Shown here in pieces: positions 1-7,752 of a DNA stretch of 64,000 nucleotides. The position numbers and the translations under genes are program-made. The DNA is taken from contig OZ245773.1 in assembly GCA_965227645.1 (NCBI GenBank), positions 2,542,001 through 2,606,000 on the forward strand, given 5' to 3'. This DNA is from Flavimaribacter sp024343425. GTDB lineage: Bacteria; Pseudomonadota; Alphaproteobacteria; Rhizobiales; Rhizobiaceae. The notes under the pieces are model-generated. The model saw only the letters and a program-made list of their open reading frames with translations. It was not told the origin of the DNA and searched no databases. Positions within the stretch are counted from its first letter, which is position 1; each line of letters begins with the position of its first letter.

Positions 1-58
1 CGGCGCGCTCCATGTATCGGCCAAGCCAGAACAGATTTTCGGCGGCGCGGCTCAACAT
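1..58 (-). CDS. alpha-E domain protein (DUF403), N-terminal fragment
   Basis: Only the first 19 codons are present; the gene runs off the left edge. Reading leftward from the ATG at 58 the peptide begins MLSRAAENLFWLGRYMERA, the characteristic opening of alpha-E (DUF403) proteins. It lies 4 bp downstream of the ATP-grasp gene on the same strand. These two families are usual partners, often with transglutaminase-like and proteasome-type peptidase genes, and are thought to make or modify a peptide, but the reaction is not established. Confidence 0.85.
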   Translation of the reverse strand, partial: MLSRAAENLFWLGRYMERA

Positions 59-62
59 GGCG

Positions 63-1469
63 TCACTCCTGTAGCACCCAGGTGTCCTTCACGCCTCCCC
101 CCTGGCTGGAATTGACCACCAGGGATCCCTTCTTGAGGGCAACGCGCGTCAGACCTCCGGGCACCAGTCTTATTGTTCTGCCGACAAGACAGAAGGGGCG
201 AAAATCGACGTGCCGGCCCTCGAAGCCCGTCTCGACCAGCGTCGGCGCCGTGGACAGATCCAGTGTCGGTTGCGCAATGAATTCGGAAGGATTGGCCTTG
301 ATCCGCTCTCCGTAGGCGGCGATCTCCTCTTTCGAACTCTTCGGCCCGATCAACATCCCGTAACCGCCGGAGCCATGGACTTCCTTGACCACCAGATCCT
401 GGATGTTTTCCAGCACATATTTGCACTCGTCCGGATTGCCGCACTGCCAGGTCGGTATGTTTTCCAGCACAGGCTCCTGATCGAGATAAAAACGGATCAT
501 GTCCGGCACATACACATAGATCGCCTTGTCGTCGGCGACGCCGGCGCCCGGCGCAGAACAGATCGTGACGTTGCCGGCGCGATAAGCGTCGAAAAGGCCG
601 GGCACGCCAAGAACGCTGTCCGGCCTGAAAGTGAGCGGATCCAGATAGGAGTCGTCTATTCTGCGATAGATCACATCGACCTTCTGAGGGCCGCTGATAG
701 TGCGCATCCAGACTTTCGCTTCATCGACGAAAAGGTCCTGCGGCTCGACAAGTTCTATGCCCATCAGGTCCGCGAGGAAGGAGTGCTCGTAATAGGCGGA
801 GTTGAGCGAACCCGGCGTCAGCAGCACAACCGTCGGGTCACTGCTGCTCGCAGCGGGCGCCACTTCTTTAAGGGTGCGGAGCAATTCGTTCGGATAGTGA
901 TCGACAGGACGAACGGGACCGCCGGAAAAGATCTGCGGGAACATGCGCCCCATGATCTCGCGATTCTCCAGCATGTAGCTGACGCCCGACGGCGTGCGGC
1001 AATTGTCTTCAAGGACCTGGAACTTGTCCGGTCCCGTGCGCACGATGTCGATGCCGACGATATGACTGTAGACGCGGCCCGGCGGTTCGAACCCGATCAT
1101 TTCGGGCAGGAAGGCCTTGTTTTCGTAAACAAGCTCCGCCGGTATGACACCGGCCTTGATGATCTCGCCGCGGTGATAGATATCGTAGAGGAAGGCGTTA
1201 AGCGCCCTCGCCCTCTGGCGGATCCCGGTGTCCAGGATTTTCCATTCATCGGCTGAAAACGCGCGGGGCACGAGATCGAAAGGGATCAGGCGTTCGGGAT
1301 CACCGCCTTCGCCGTAGACAGCGAACGTAATTCCTATTTTTCGGAAGATCGCTTCGGCTTCCTCTCGCCGACGCAATAATAATTCAGTTCCAGTCTCCTC
1401 GATCCAGTTCGAGATGTTCTTGTAAGGCGGACGTATGCCGTCCTTGCTCTCCATTTCGTCGAATGGCAC
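63..1469 (-). CDS. circularly permuted ATP-grasp type 2 protein
   Basis: A 468-residue protein of the circularly permuted ATP-grasp family (DUF404/DUF407). The GTG start at 1469 is preferred over an ATG at 1454 because the family normally opens with MxFDEM and an RPxY segment soon after, and both are seen here. Typical blocks are visible: VLEDNCRTPSGVSYMLENR, a Lys-rich VVKEVHGSGGYGM segment, and RPFCLVGR near the end. Family members are presumed ATP-dependent carboxylate-amine ligases; the substrate is unknown. It is followed 4 bp later by the alpha-E gene, so the two are almost certainly co-transcribed. The 208 bp upstream carry no recognised operator. Confidence 0.88.
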   Translation of the reverse strand: MPFDEMESKDGIRPPYKNISNWIEETGTELLLRRREEAEAIFRKIGITFAVYGEGGDPERLIPFDLVPRAFSADEWKILDTGIRQRARALNAFLYDIYHRGEIIKAGVIPAELVYENKAFLPEMIGFEPPGRVYSHIVGIDIVRTGPDKFQVLEDNCRTPSGVSYMLENREIMGRMFPQIFSGGPVRPVDHYPNELLRTLKEVAPAASSSDPTVVLLTPGSLNSAYYEHSFLADLMGIELVEPQDLFVDEAKVWMRTISGPQKVDVIYRRIDDSYLDPLTFRPDSVLGVPGLFDAYRAGNVTICSAPGAGVADDKAIYVYVPDMIRFYLDQEPVLENIPTWQCGNPDECKYVLENIQDLVVKEVHGSGGYGMLIGPKSSKEEIAAYGERIKANPSEFIAQPTLDLSTAPTLVETGFEGRHVDFRPFCLVGRTIRLVPGGLTRVALKKGSLVVNSSQGGGVKDTWVLQE

Positions 1470-1677
1470 GCCTGAGATCTTCCCTTCTGGCCTTTGCGGC
1501 CCTGCATTATTGTTCTGTTCCCCAACGCTAACACGGTTATCCTGTCACAAACAAATATGACTGTGCAACGGGATTTTGCGCAGTGCGATACGAAGACCGG
1601 ACTTGATAGAGGTAACGGATCGAACAGACGATTGTTCCGAAATATTTGTTGCTCGAAATTTCAAGGCAGGACACCAA

Positions 1678-2136
1678 ATGGCCCTGAAACATCTCTCCCT
1701 GAATGCGCAAGACCCACGGCGGGTCGCATCGCTGCTTGCGTCTCTGCTCGGCGGCGAGGCCTTGCCCTTTCCGCCATTTCCGGATTCCTGGATCGCATTT
1801 TCGAGCGCGGATGACGGCTCAGCAATCGAGGTCTATCCGGACGCGCACCGCCTCAAAGCCGGTCCTGACCGGATCGAGTGCTATTCCGCTCTACCGGACA
1901 GGGACCATTCATTCGTTCATGTGGCGTTCGGCTCGCCGCTTGCGGCTGACGAAATCCTTGCCGCGGCGAAGCGCGAAGGCTGGCTGTCGCGCCTGTGCGA
2001 TCGCGGTCCGTTCCAGTGTGTCGAGATATGGCTGGAAAACCGGATCCTGGTGGAAGTCTTAGATCCCGAAATGCAGAAAGACTACCGCGTGGGCATGACG
2101 ATCGCGAACTGGAAGGCCATGTTCGGCCTCGAATGA
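1678..2136 (+). CDS. VOC (glyoxalase/bleomycin resistance)-like protein
   Basis: A 152-residue protein starting MALKHLSLNAQDPRRVASLL, the first beta-alpha element of a vicinal-oxygen-chelate domain. A second half ends in VEIWLENRILVEVLDPEMQ. The ATG at 1678 gives a standard N-terminus; a longer open frame extends upstream to 1576 but adds sequence atypical of the family. Metal-ligand positions are not well conserved (His5, later Glu), so activity cannot be assigned. It is a single-gene unit, convergent with the LysE exporter that ends 4 bp away. Confidence 0.65.
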   Translation: MALKHLSLNAQDPRRVASLLASLLGGEALPFPPFPDSWIAFSSADDGSAIEVYPDAHRLKAGPDRIECYSALPDRDHSFVHVAFGSPLAADEILAAAKREGWLSRLCDRGPFQCVEIWLENRILVEVLDPEMQKDYRVGMTIANWKAMFGLE

Positions 2137-2140
2137 CCGC

Positions 2141-2782
2141 TCAAACGGACACCGGGCTGCGGGCATCGCCGAGAATACGCCCGCCGATCGCAACGAAACA
2201 TACCCCCGCAGCGCGTTCGATCCAGTGACGAGAGCGGCGGAAACGGCTGATCACAGGCCGGGACGACATGAACAGGCTGACGATCGAGTACCAGATCAAT
2301 GCGCTGGCGAAGACGAGACCGACCATCAACGCCATCGCCCAGTCAGGCGTCTGCGCGGTGACGGCCGTTGCGAACACGCTGGTGAAAAGCACGACAGCCT
2401 TGGGATTGGTCATCGTGACCAGAAAACCGAACAGCAACGGATTCGCACGCTTCTCGTCAGGACCGTCAGCCACCTCCAGATCCTGCGGACGGGCGAACAG
2501 GAGACGGACGCCGAGATAGATCAGATAACAGGCGCCGAGAACCCTGACAGTCCAGGCGAACCACTGGTATTCGACGAGGATGGCCGACAGGCCGACCAGG
2601 CTGAGCGTTGCGTAGAGGCCAAGGCCGATCGAGACGCCGAGCGTGGTCAGCAGGCCAGACCGCGTACCGCCCATCATGGACGAACGCACGACGGCGATAA
2701 AATCCGGCCCGGGCAGGATGAGCGCGGGAATGAAGATGGCGAAAACGCCTATGAGCATGATTGAAGTTTGCAAGGGCGCCAT
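2141..2782 (-). CDS. LysE/RhtB family amino-acid exporter
   Basis: A 213-residue membrane protein. The start at 2782 is chosen because GGAG lies five bases upstream and the product then begins directly with the first membrane helix; the frame stays open to 2851. The N-terminal PGPDF motif (ALILPGPDFIAVV) and the NPKAVVLF motif after the central loop are hallmarks of LysE/RhtB exporters, with about six hydrophobic helices. The family pumps amino acids or homoserine-lactone-like compounds out of the cell. It is divergent from the 2-hydroxyacid dehydrogenase. Confidence 0.9.
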   Translation of the reverse strand: MAPLQTSIMLIGVFAIFIPALILPGPDFIAVVRSSMMGGTRSGLLTTLGVSIGLGLYATLSLVGLSAILVEYQWFAWTVRVLGACYLIYLGVRLLFARPQDLEVADGPDEKRANPLLFGFLVTMTNPKAVVLFTSVFATAVTAQTPDWAMALMVGLVFASALIWYSIVSLFMSSRPVISRFRRSRHWIERAAGVCFVAIGGRILGDARSPVSV

Positions 2783-2917
2783 CCTTTCTCCATTCGAGTG
2801 ATCATAGATCGCAAACCTTTGCAGTAAAAGTGGTCGGCAAGCAAACGCCATTGCCTTTGACGCGGTGGCGCTTGTCGCTATAAGCGGGTTGACTATCCAG
2901 CAGACGGAGATCCAAAC

Positions 2918-3880
2918 ATGCCGAAGCCTCAGATACTGGCGCTAGGAAAACTCATGCCGGTTGTTGCGGAGGGCTTGCAGGCGGAGTTTGATCTGCGCGT
3001 GATTCCGCCGGACGCCGATCGCGAAGCCTTTCTCCAGTCTGTTGCGCCCGAGATACGCGGCCTCGCCTGCGGCGGCGGACTGGTGGACGGCGCCTTCCAG
3101 GACAGGTTTCCAAAGCTCGAGATCATCGCGAATTTCGGGGTCGGCTACGACAATATAGACGCGGCTCACGCGGCCAGGCTGGGCGTCATGGTGACAAATA
3201 CGCCGGATGTCCTGACCGACGAAGTCGCCGATCTGGCGACAGGACTCATGATAGCGGCTGTGCGGGAAATCGCTGCTTCCGATCGCTGGGTCAGGGCCGG
3301 AAACTGGACGAAGTCTCCCTATCCGCTATCGCACGGAACCCTGAGGGGAAAAAAGCTGGGTATTCTCGGTCTTGGACGCATCGGCAAGGCGGTCGCAAAG
3401 CGCGCGGAGGCGTTCGGGCTCGAGGTTTCCTATTATGGCCGAAGCAAGCAGCCGGACCTGCCCTACACCTATTTCAGTTCACTGAAGGACATCGCCTCGC
3501 ACAGCGATATCCTGTTGTCGGTGCTGCCGGCGACCGGCGCCACGCACAAGGCAGTCAACGCGGACATTCTTGCAGCTCTCGGCAGCGACGGAACCTTCAT
3601 CAATGTCGGCAGGGGCTCGACTGTCGACGAAGAAGCCCTGATCAGGGCCTTGCAGGATGGAACGATCCATTCGGCGGGGCTCGACGTTTTCGCCGACGAG
3701 CCCAACGTGCCGGAAGCGTTGTTGACGATGGACAACGTCGTGCTGCTGCCGCACATCGGATCGGCTTCGAAGCACACAAGAAACGCCATGGGCCGCCTGC
3801 AGCTTGAAAACCTCCGTCAGTGGTTCGACGGCAAGGGTCCCGTAACGCCGGTCGCCGAGACGCCCTGGACTGCGGAATAG
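2918..3880 (+). CDS. D-2-hydroxyacid dehydrogenase (glyoxylate/hydroxypyruvate reductase type)
   Basis: A 320-residue NAD(P)-dependent dehydrogenase of the D-isomer-specific family. The Rossmann motif GLGRIG lies near residue 150. The catalytic Arg (in NVGRGS, about 231), Glu (in FADEPNVP, about 261) and His (in LLPHIGS, about 279) are all present. NFGVGYDNID and the NTPDVLTDEVADLA segment match glyoxylate/hydroxypyruvate reductases (GhrB/GyaR-like) better than phosphoglycerate dehydrogenase. A GGAGAT ribosome site precedes the ATG. The exact substrate is inferred only. Confidence 0.9.
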   Translation: MPKPQILALGKLMPVVAEGLQAEFDLRVIPPDADREAFLQSVAPEIRGLACGGGLVDGAFQDRFPKLEIIANFGVGYDNIDAAHAARLGVMVTNTPDVLTDEVADLATGLMIAAVREIAASDRWVRAGNWTKSPYPLSHGTLRGKKLGILGLGRIGKAVAKRAEAFGLEVSYYGRSKQPDLPYTYFSSLKDIASHSDILLSVLPATGATHKAVNADILAALGSDGTFINVGRGSTVDEEALIRALQDGTIHSAGLDVFADEPNVPEALLTMDNVVLLPHIGSASKHTRNAMGRLQLENLRQWFDGKGPVTPVAETPWTAE

Positions 3881-3889
3881 TGGCTTGGC

Positions 3890-4690
3890 CTAAATAAACG
3901 CCACTCTATCGACTGACAGGACCTCGAGCAGTTCCTCATGGACAGACCGGCTGGAGGCTGCGGCGACTTTGCCGTCGGATTCGAGCGTCAGCGGCTTGCC
4001 CTGCCAATCCGTGATGACGCCGCCGGCTTCCTCGACCAGTGGAACGGCCGCCATGTAGTCATAGGGTTTCAAACCGTAATCGATCACGGCGTCGACATGT
4101 CCGCCGGCAAGCAGGCAGTAGGAATAGGCGTCGTAGGAAAACCGCATGACGCCGCAATGCGCATTCAGGCGGTTCAGCAGATCGTCTTCGCGCGCGAGAA
4201 TCCGGTCGCCCTCATTGACGTAGACCACCGCCTTGGAAAGCGGCTTGTTTTCGGCCGTCTTCAGGCGGCGCTCGCCGAACCACGAGCCCTGCCCCACTGT
4301 TGAGGCATATTGCTCTCCGATTGCCGGAAAGGTCAGGACCCCGAGCACCGAATGCCGCTCCTCCTGGTCAAACAGCGCAACGAGCACGCTGAACAACGGC
4401 ATGCCTGAAATGAAGGATTTGGTCCCGTCGATCGGATCGACGATCCACAGCAACCGGCTGTCGCCCCTGACCGTCCCGAATTCCTCGCCAAGAATGCCGC
4501 AATCCGGAAACCGTTCCGACAGCCTTTGCCGGATCAGTTCCTCTGTCCGCCTGTCGGCGATCGTGACCGGAGAGGCGTCATCCTTCGAGATAACGTCCAG
4601 CGGCTTGCGAAAATAGGGCATGGCGCCCGCGCCCGCCTCGGAGGAAATGCGTAGCGCCTCTTCGAGGTAAAGAGAAAGGTCGTTTTTCAC
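3890..4690 (-). CDS. inositol monophosphatase family phosphatase (HisN/SuhB-like)
   Basis: A magnesium-dependent phosphatase of about 266 residues. The metal-binding motifs are intact: GEEFG, then WIVDPIDGTKSFISGMPLF, and near the C-terminus YDYMAAVPLVEEAGG with the metal-binding Asp. The family hydrolyses inositol phosphate, histidinol phosphate or similar sugar phosphates; sequence alone does not decide. The GTG at 4690 sits just after the stop of the upstream DeoR gene and is preferred; a TTG at 4702 would overlap it. Co-transcription with a DeoR regulator suggests a sugar- or polyol-phosphate substrate. Confidence 0.85.
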   Translation of the reverse strand: MKNDLSLYLEEALRISSEAGAGAMPYFRKPLDVISKDDASPVTIADRRTEELIRQRLSERFPDCGILGEEFGTVRGDSRLLWIVDPIDGTKSFISGMPLFSVLVALFDQEERHSVLGVLTFPAIGEQYASTVGQGSWFGERRLKTAENKPLSKAVVYVNEGDRILAREDDLLNRLNAHCGVMRFSYDAYSYCLLAGGHVDAVIDYGLKPYDYMAAVPLVEEAGGVITDWQGKPLTLESDGKVAAASSRSVHEELLEVLSVDRVAFI

Positions 4691-4691
4691 G

Positions 4692-5462
4692 TCAGTCGGC
4701 AATCTGAATATCTATCTCGTTTTCTCTCAGGCACGCCGCCAGATCGCTTGGCGGGTCGCGGTCGGTGACAAGCATGTCCATGCGCGAGGGATCGGTGATG
4801 CGGACAGGCGCCGTCTTGCCGAATTTGGTCGCATCGGCGGCGACGATACGCATCTGCGCCCGCTGCATGATGACCCTGGTGAATTCGGCTTCCTGAAGAT
4901 CCATAAGCATGAAACCGGTCGGCGCATTGATCGCCGCCGCAGAAAGGATGGCATATCGCACGGAGAACTGTCGAACGAAATTCATCGCTTCGATGCCGAA
5001 ACTACCGCCGTCGTGGCCCCGCAACTCGCCACCGGCCATGAAGACGCGGTTGTTGTTGCGCGTCGCCAGGGTATTTGCGACGCTCAGCGAATTGGTGACC
5101 ACGAAGAGATCGCTGTGACGCTTGAGAGCCTGGGCGACATAGGCCGTCGTCGAGCCAATGTCGAGCATCAGCGAATCGCCATTGCCGATCATGTTGGCGA
5201 TGTGGCGGGCGATGCGCTGCTTCGCATCGCGCTGCTCGCCCATGCGCTGCTGGAAACTCGGTTCCTGCAGCGCGTCCTCCTGAAGATGGACGCCGCCATG
5301 CACCTTGCGCACCACGCCGGACGCCGCCATCTGGCGTACATTGCGGCGGATCGTTTCCTCGGAGACGTCAAGACGGCGCGCCAGATCCTGAATGCGGATC
5401 GAGCCTGAGAGCCGCAACTCCTCCAAAATTTCCATCTGTCGCTGTGTCGAATGATTGGCCAT
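4692..5462 (-). CDS. DeoR/GlpR family transcriptional regulator
   Basis: A 256-residue repressor-type protein. The N-terminal winged helix (RQMEILEELRLSGSIRIQDLARRLDVSEETIRR) is classical DeoR, followed by KVHGGV and the DeoRC sensor domain with DIGSTTAYVAQAL, which binds phosphorylated sugars in this family. The ATG at 5462 is chosen over an upstream frame that would add 27 atypical residues. It leads a two-gene unit with the phosphatase and is divergent from the betaine-type ABC operon, with palindromes in the shared promoter region, so it could regulate either side. Confidence 0.9.
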   Translation of the reverse strand: MANHSTQRQMEILEELRLSGSIRIQDLARRLDVSEETIRRNVRQMAASGVVRKVHGGVHLQEDALQEPSFQQRMGEQRDAKQRIARHIANMIGNGDSLMLDIGSTTAYVAQALKRHSDLFVVTNSLSVANTLATRNNNRVFMAGGELRGHDGGSFGIEAMNFVRQFSVRYAILSAAAINAPTGFMLMDLQEAEFTRVIMQRAQMRIVAADATKFGKTAPVRITDPSRMDMLVTDRDPPSDLAACLRENEIDIQIAD

Positions 5463-5603
5463 AGCTACCGCGTTTCTGCCGACAACCCACATTATCCAAT
5501 TTTTCTGAACGCAATTACAACAAAAAACCACATATTCCCACATTAACGCACAAATTCAGTTGACTCGTCTCACGTTTTGACCAAGCTTGAGCGTGTCGGA
5601 CGC

Positions 5604-5620
5604 ACGACCGGTCGTTAACG
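5604..5620. promoter_or_regulatory. palindrome pair in DeoR/ABC divergent promoter
   Basis: ACGACCGGTCGT (5604-5615) is a perfect 12-bp palindrome overlapping a second, CGTTAACG (5613-5620). Both lie 50-66 bp before the start of the binding-protein gene, in the 207-bp region shared with the divergent DeoR gene. They are plausible operator sites; the cognate regulator is not known. Confidence 0.4.
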
Positions 5621-5669
5621 AGACCGAAGGCGGCGCCCCGACTTCCAGGGGAACAGGAAAGGGAATTCG

Positions 5670-6620
5670 ATGCTAAAGACGCATTTTCTCGGAGCCGCAT
5701 TCGCAGGCGCGCTGGCAATCGGCCTTTCGGCCAGTCCGGCGCTTGCAGCCGAATCCGAAGAGCCGATCAAGTTGACGCTGCACGACTGGACCGGCCAATT
5801 GATCACAACCAACATCATGGGCGAAGTGCTCAAGAAGGCTGGCTACAATGTCGACTACGTCCAGGCGGACTACATCGCGCAGTTTGCGGGTCTGAAAACG
5901 GGCGACCTGCACGTCGCCATGGAAATTTGGGAAACCACCGGCCGCGAGGCCATGGACGAAGCCACCGCCACCGGCAATGTCGAAAATCTCGGCGAGACCG
6001 GCATGCAGGCGATCGAGGAATGGTGGTTCCCGGCCTACATGAAAGACGTTTGCCCGGGGCTGCCCGACTGGGAAGCGCTGAATGACTGCGCGGAAGACTT
6101 TTCGACGCCGGAAACCGCGCCGAGCGGACGTTATCTCGGCGGTCCGGTGACCTGGGGCGGTTTCGACGACGAACGCGCCGAAGCGCTGGATCTCGACTAC
6201 GAGGTGGTTCACGCCGGAACCGACGCTGCTCTGTTCGCCGAACTGGAATCGGCCTATCAGCGCCAGGCGCCGATCCTGCTCTGGGTCTATGCGCCGCACT
6301 GGGCTCCGGTGAAATTCGCCGGCGAGTGGGTCGAATTCCCGAAATACGAAGCCGCCTGCTATGACGACCCGTCCTGGGGCGTCAATCCGGACATGGCCTA
6401 TGACTGCGGCAAGCCGCGCGGCCCGATCTGGAAAGTTGCTTGGTCGGGCGTCAAGGACAAGTGGCCGGGCGCACACGACGCCATAACGAAGTTCAAGATT
6501 TCCAATGAGGACATGGGCGCAATGGTCGCCGCTGTCGATCTCGAAGGCAAGGATCTCGACGCTGTTGTCGCCGAATGGATGAACAACAACGAAGACACTT
6601 GGAAAGCCTGGATAGAGTAA
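5670..6620 (+). CDS. glycine betaine/quaternary-amine ABC transporter substrate-binding protein (ProX/OpuAC type)
   Basis: A 316-residue secreted protein. A clear signal peptide ends around ALAAESEE (cleavage near residue 27). The mature part belongs to the OpuAC family: PIKLTLHDWTGQLITTNIMGEVLKKAGYNVDYVQ at the start and many Trp residues (EEWWFPAYM, LLWVYAPHWAP, WKVAWSGVKDKW) suited to cation-pi binding of a trimethylammonium ligand. It is the first gene of a run with the ATPase, permease, kinase and dehydrogenase. A strong hairpin separates it from the ATPase, probably raising binding-protein levels over the membrane parts. Confidence 0.92.
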   Translation: MLKTHFLGAAFAGALAIGLSASPALAAESEEPIKLTLHDWTGQLITTNIMGEVLKKAGYNVDYVQADYIAQFAGLKTGDLHVAMEIWETTGREAMDEATATGNVENLGETGMQAIEEWWFPAYMKDVCPGLPDWEALNDCAEDFSTPETAPSGRYLGGPVTWGGFDDERAEALDLDYEVVHAGTDAALFAELESAYQRQAPILLWVYAPHWAPVKFAGEWVEFPKYEAACYDDPSWGVNPDMAYDCGKPRGPIWKVAWSGVKDKWPGAHDAITKFKISNEDMGAMVAAVDLEGKDLDAVVAEWMNNNEDTWKAWIE

Positions 6621-6675
6621 AAAAGCCGAGCCGCCGGGCGGAACAAAGAGACAGTTTCCGCCCGGCGGCGCTTTT
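6621..6675 (+). terminator. attenuator/terminator hairpin after binding-protein gene
   Basis: GCCGCCGGGCGG (6630-6641) pairs perfectly with CCGCCCGGCGGC (6658-6669). An outer AAAAGC/GCTTTT pair (6621-6626 and 6670-6675) extends the stem and supplies the U-tract. It starts directly after the stop codon of the binding-protein gene and probably reduces read-through into the ATPase gene. Confidence 0.8.
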
Positions 6676-6723
6676 CCGCTACAATCGCCTCACCAGAACC
6701 ACTGCGTTGTCCGAAAGTGCGCA

Positions 6724-7749
6724 ATGAGCGACGAAGCTGTCAAACTCTCCGCCCGCAATGTGTGGAAGCTCTTCGGTGACGGCGCCGAAACCTTTCTGAA
6801 AAACCACCCGAAACCGGACTCATCAGACCTGAACGCGGCGGGGCTCGTCGGCGCGGTGCGCGAAGCCTCGATCGATGTGCGCCAGGGCGAGATTTTCGTC
6901 ATCATGGGGCTGTCCGGCTCCGGCAAGTCGACGCTCGTGCGGTGCCTCTCCAGACTGATCGAGCCCACGGCCGGCGAAGTGCTGTTCGACGGCATGGATC
7001 TGCTGCAGGCCAGCGAGCGCAAGATGATCGACATACGCCGTCACAAGATGGGTATGGTGTTTCAGCATTTCGCGCTACTGCCGCATCTCAACGTCCTTCG
7101 AAACGTAGCCTTCCCCCTGGAAGTCCAGGGCGTGAACCGCGAAACCCGCGAGAAGCGCGCGCGTGAGGTGATCGACCTCGTCGGGCTGGCGGGCCGTGAG
7201 AACTATTTTCCCCGCGAATTGTCGGGCGGACAGCAGCAGCGAGTGGGCATTGCGCGTTCGCTTGCCGTCGAACCGGAGATCTGGTTTCTCGACGAACCGT
7301 TTTCCGCTCTTGATCCGCTGATCCGGCGCGAAATGCAGGACGAATTCCTGCGCCTTCAGTCTGTTCTGAAGAAAACGATCGTGTTCATTACCCATGACTT
7401 CGACGAAGCGATCCGGCTCGCCGACCGGATCGCCATCATGAAGGATGGCCTGATCATCCAGACCGCGACGCCTGAACAACTCGTGCTCGAACCGGCGTCG
7501 GACTATGTTCGAGAATTCACCAGACACATTCCGCGCGCCAAGGTGCTGACGGCGGGCTCGATCGCGCAGCCGGCAGCCGAAGGGACGGAACTGGCCGGCG
7601 AGGTTCCCGCCGGCGCCCGTATCGAGGACATCGCCGACCGCATCGAAGCGGCAAGCCTGCCCTTTGCGGTGGTCGATGATAACGGCGACCGGATCGGAAT
7701 CATCGACGGGCGCGCCATCGTAGACGTCCTGATCGGGCGGGAGCGCTGA
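6724..7749 (+). CDS. quaternary-amine ABC transporter ATP-binding protein (ProV/OpuAA type)
   Basis: A 341-residue ATPase. The N-terminal RNVWKLFGDGAE opening is typical of ProV. Walker A is GLSGSGKST, the signature LSGGQQQR, Walker B WFLDEPFSALDP, and the switch His lies in FITHDFDEA. The C-terminal 80 residues form a short CBS-like regulatory segment ending in DGRAIVDVLIGRER, reduced compared with the two CBS repeats of E. coli ProV. It energises the permease encoded 3 bp downstream. Confidence 0.93.
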   Translation: MSDEAVKLSARNVWKLFGDGAETFLKNHPKPDSSDLNAAGLVGAVREASIDVRQGEIFVIMGLSGSGKSTLVRCLSRLIEPTAGEVLFDGMDLLQASERKMIDIRRHKMGMVFQHFALLPHLNVLRNVAFPLEVQGVNRETREKRAREVIDLVGLAGRENYFPRELSGGQQQRVGIARSLAVEPEIWFLDEPFSALDPLIRREMQDEFLRLQSVLKKTIVFITHDFDEAIRLADRIAIMKDGLIIQTATPEQLVLEPASDYVREFTRHIPRAKVLTAGSIAQPAAEGTELAGEVPAGARIEDIADRIEAASLPFAVVDDNGDRIGIIDGRAIVDVLIGRER

Positions 7750-7752
7750 GCG

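Noticed and set aside
210..1256. 348-codon plus-strand frame opposite the ATP-grasp gene
   Set aside because: It is a high-GC shadow of a clearly recognised family on the other strand and shows Arg/Asp/His-rich low-complexity sequence.
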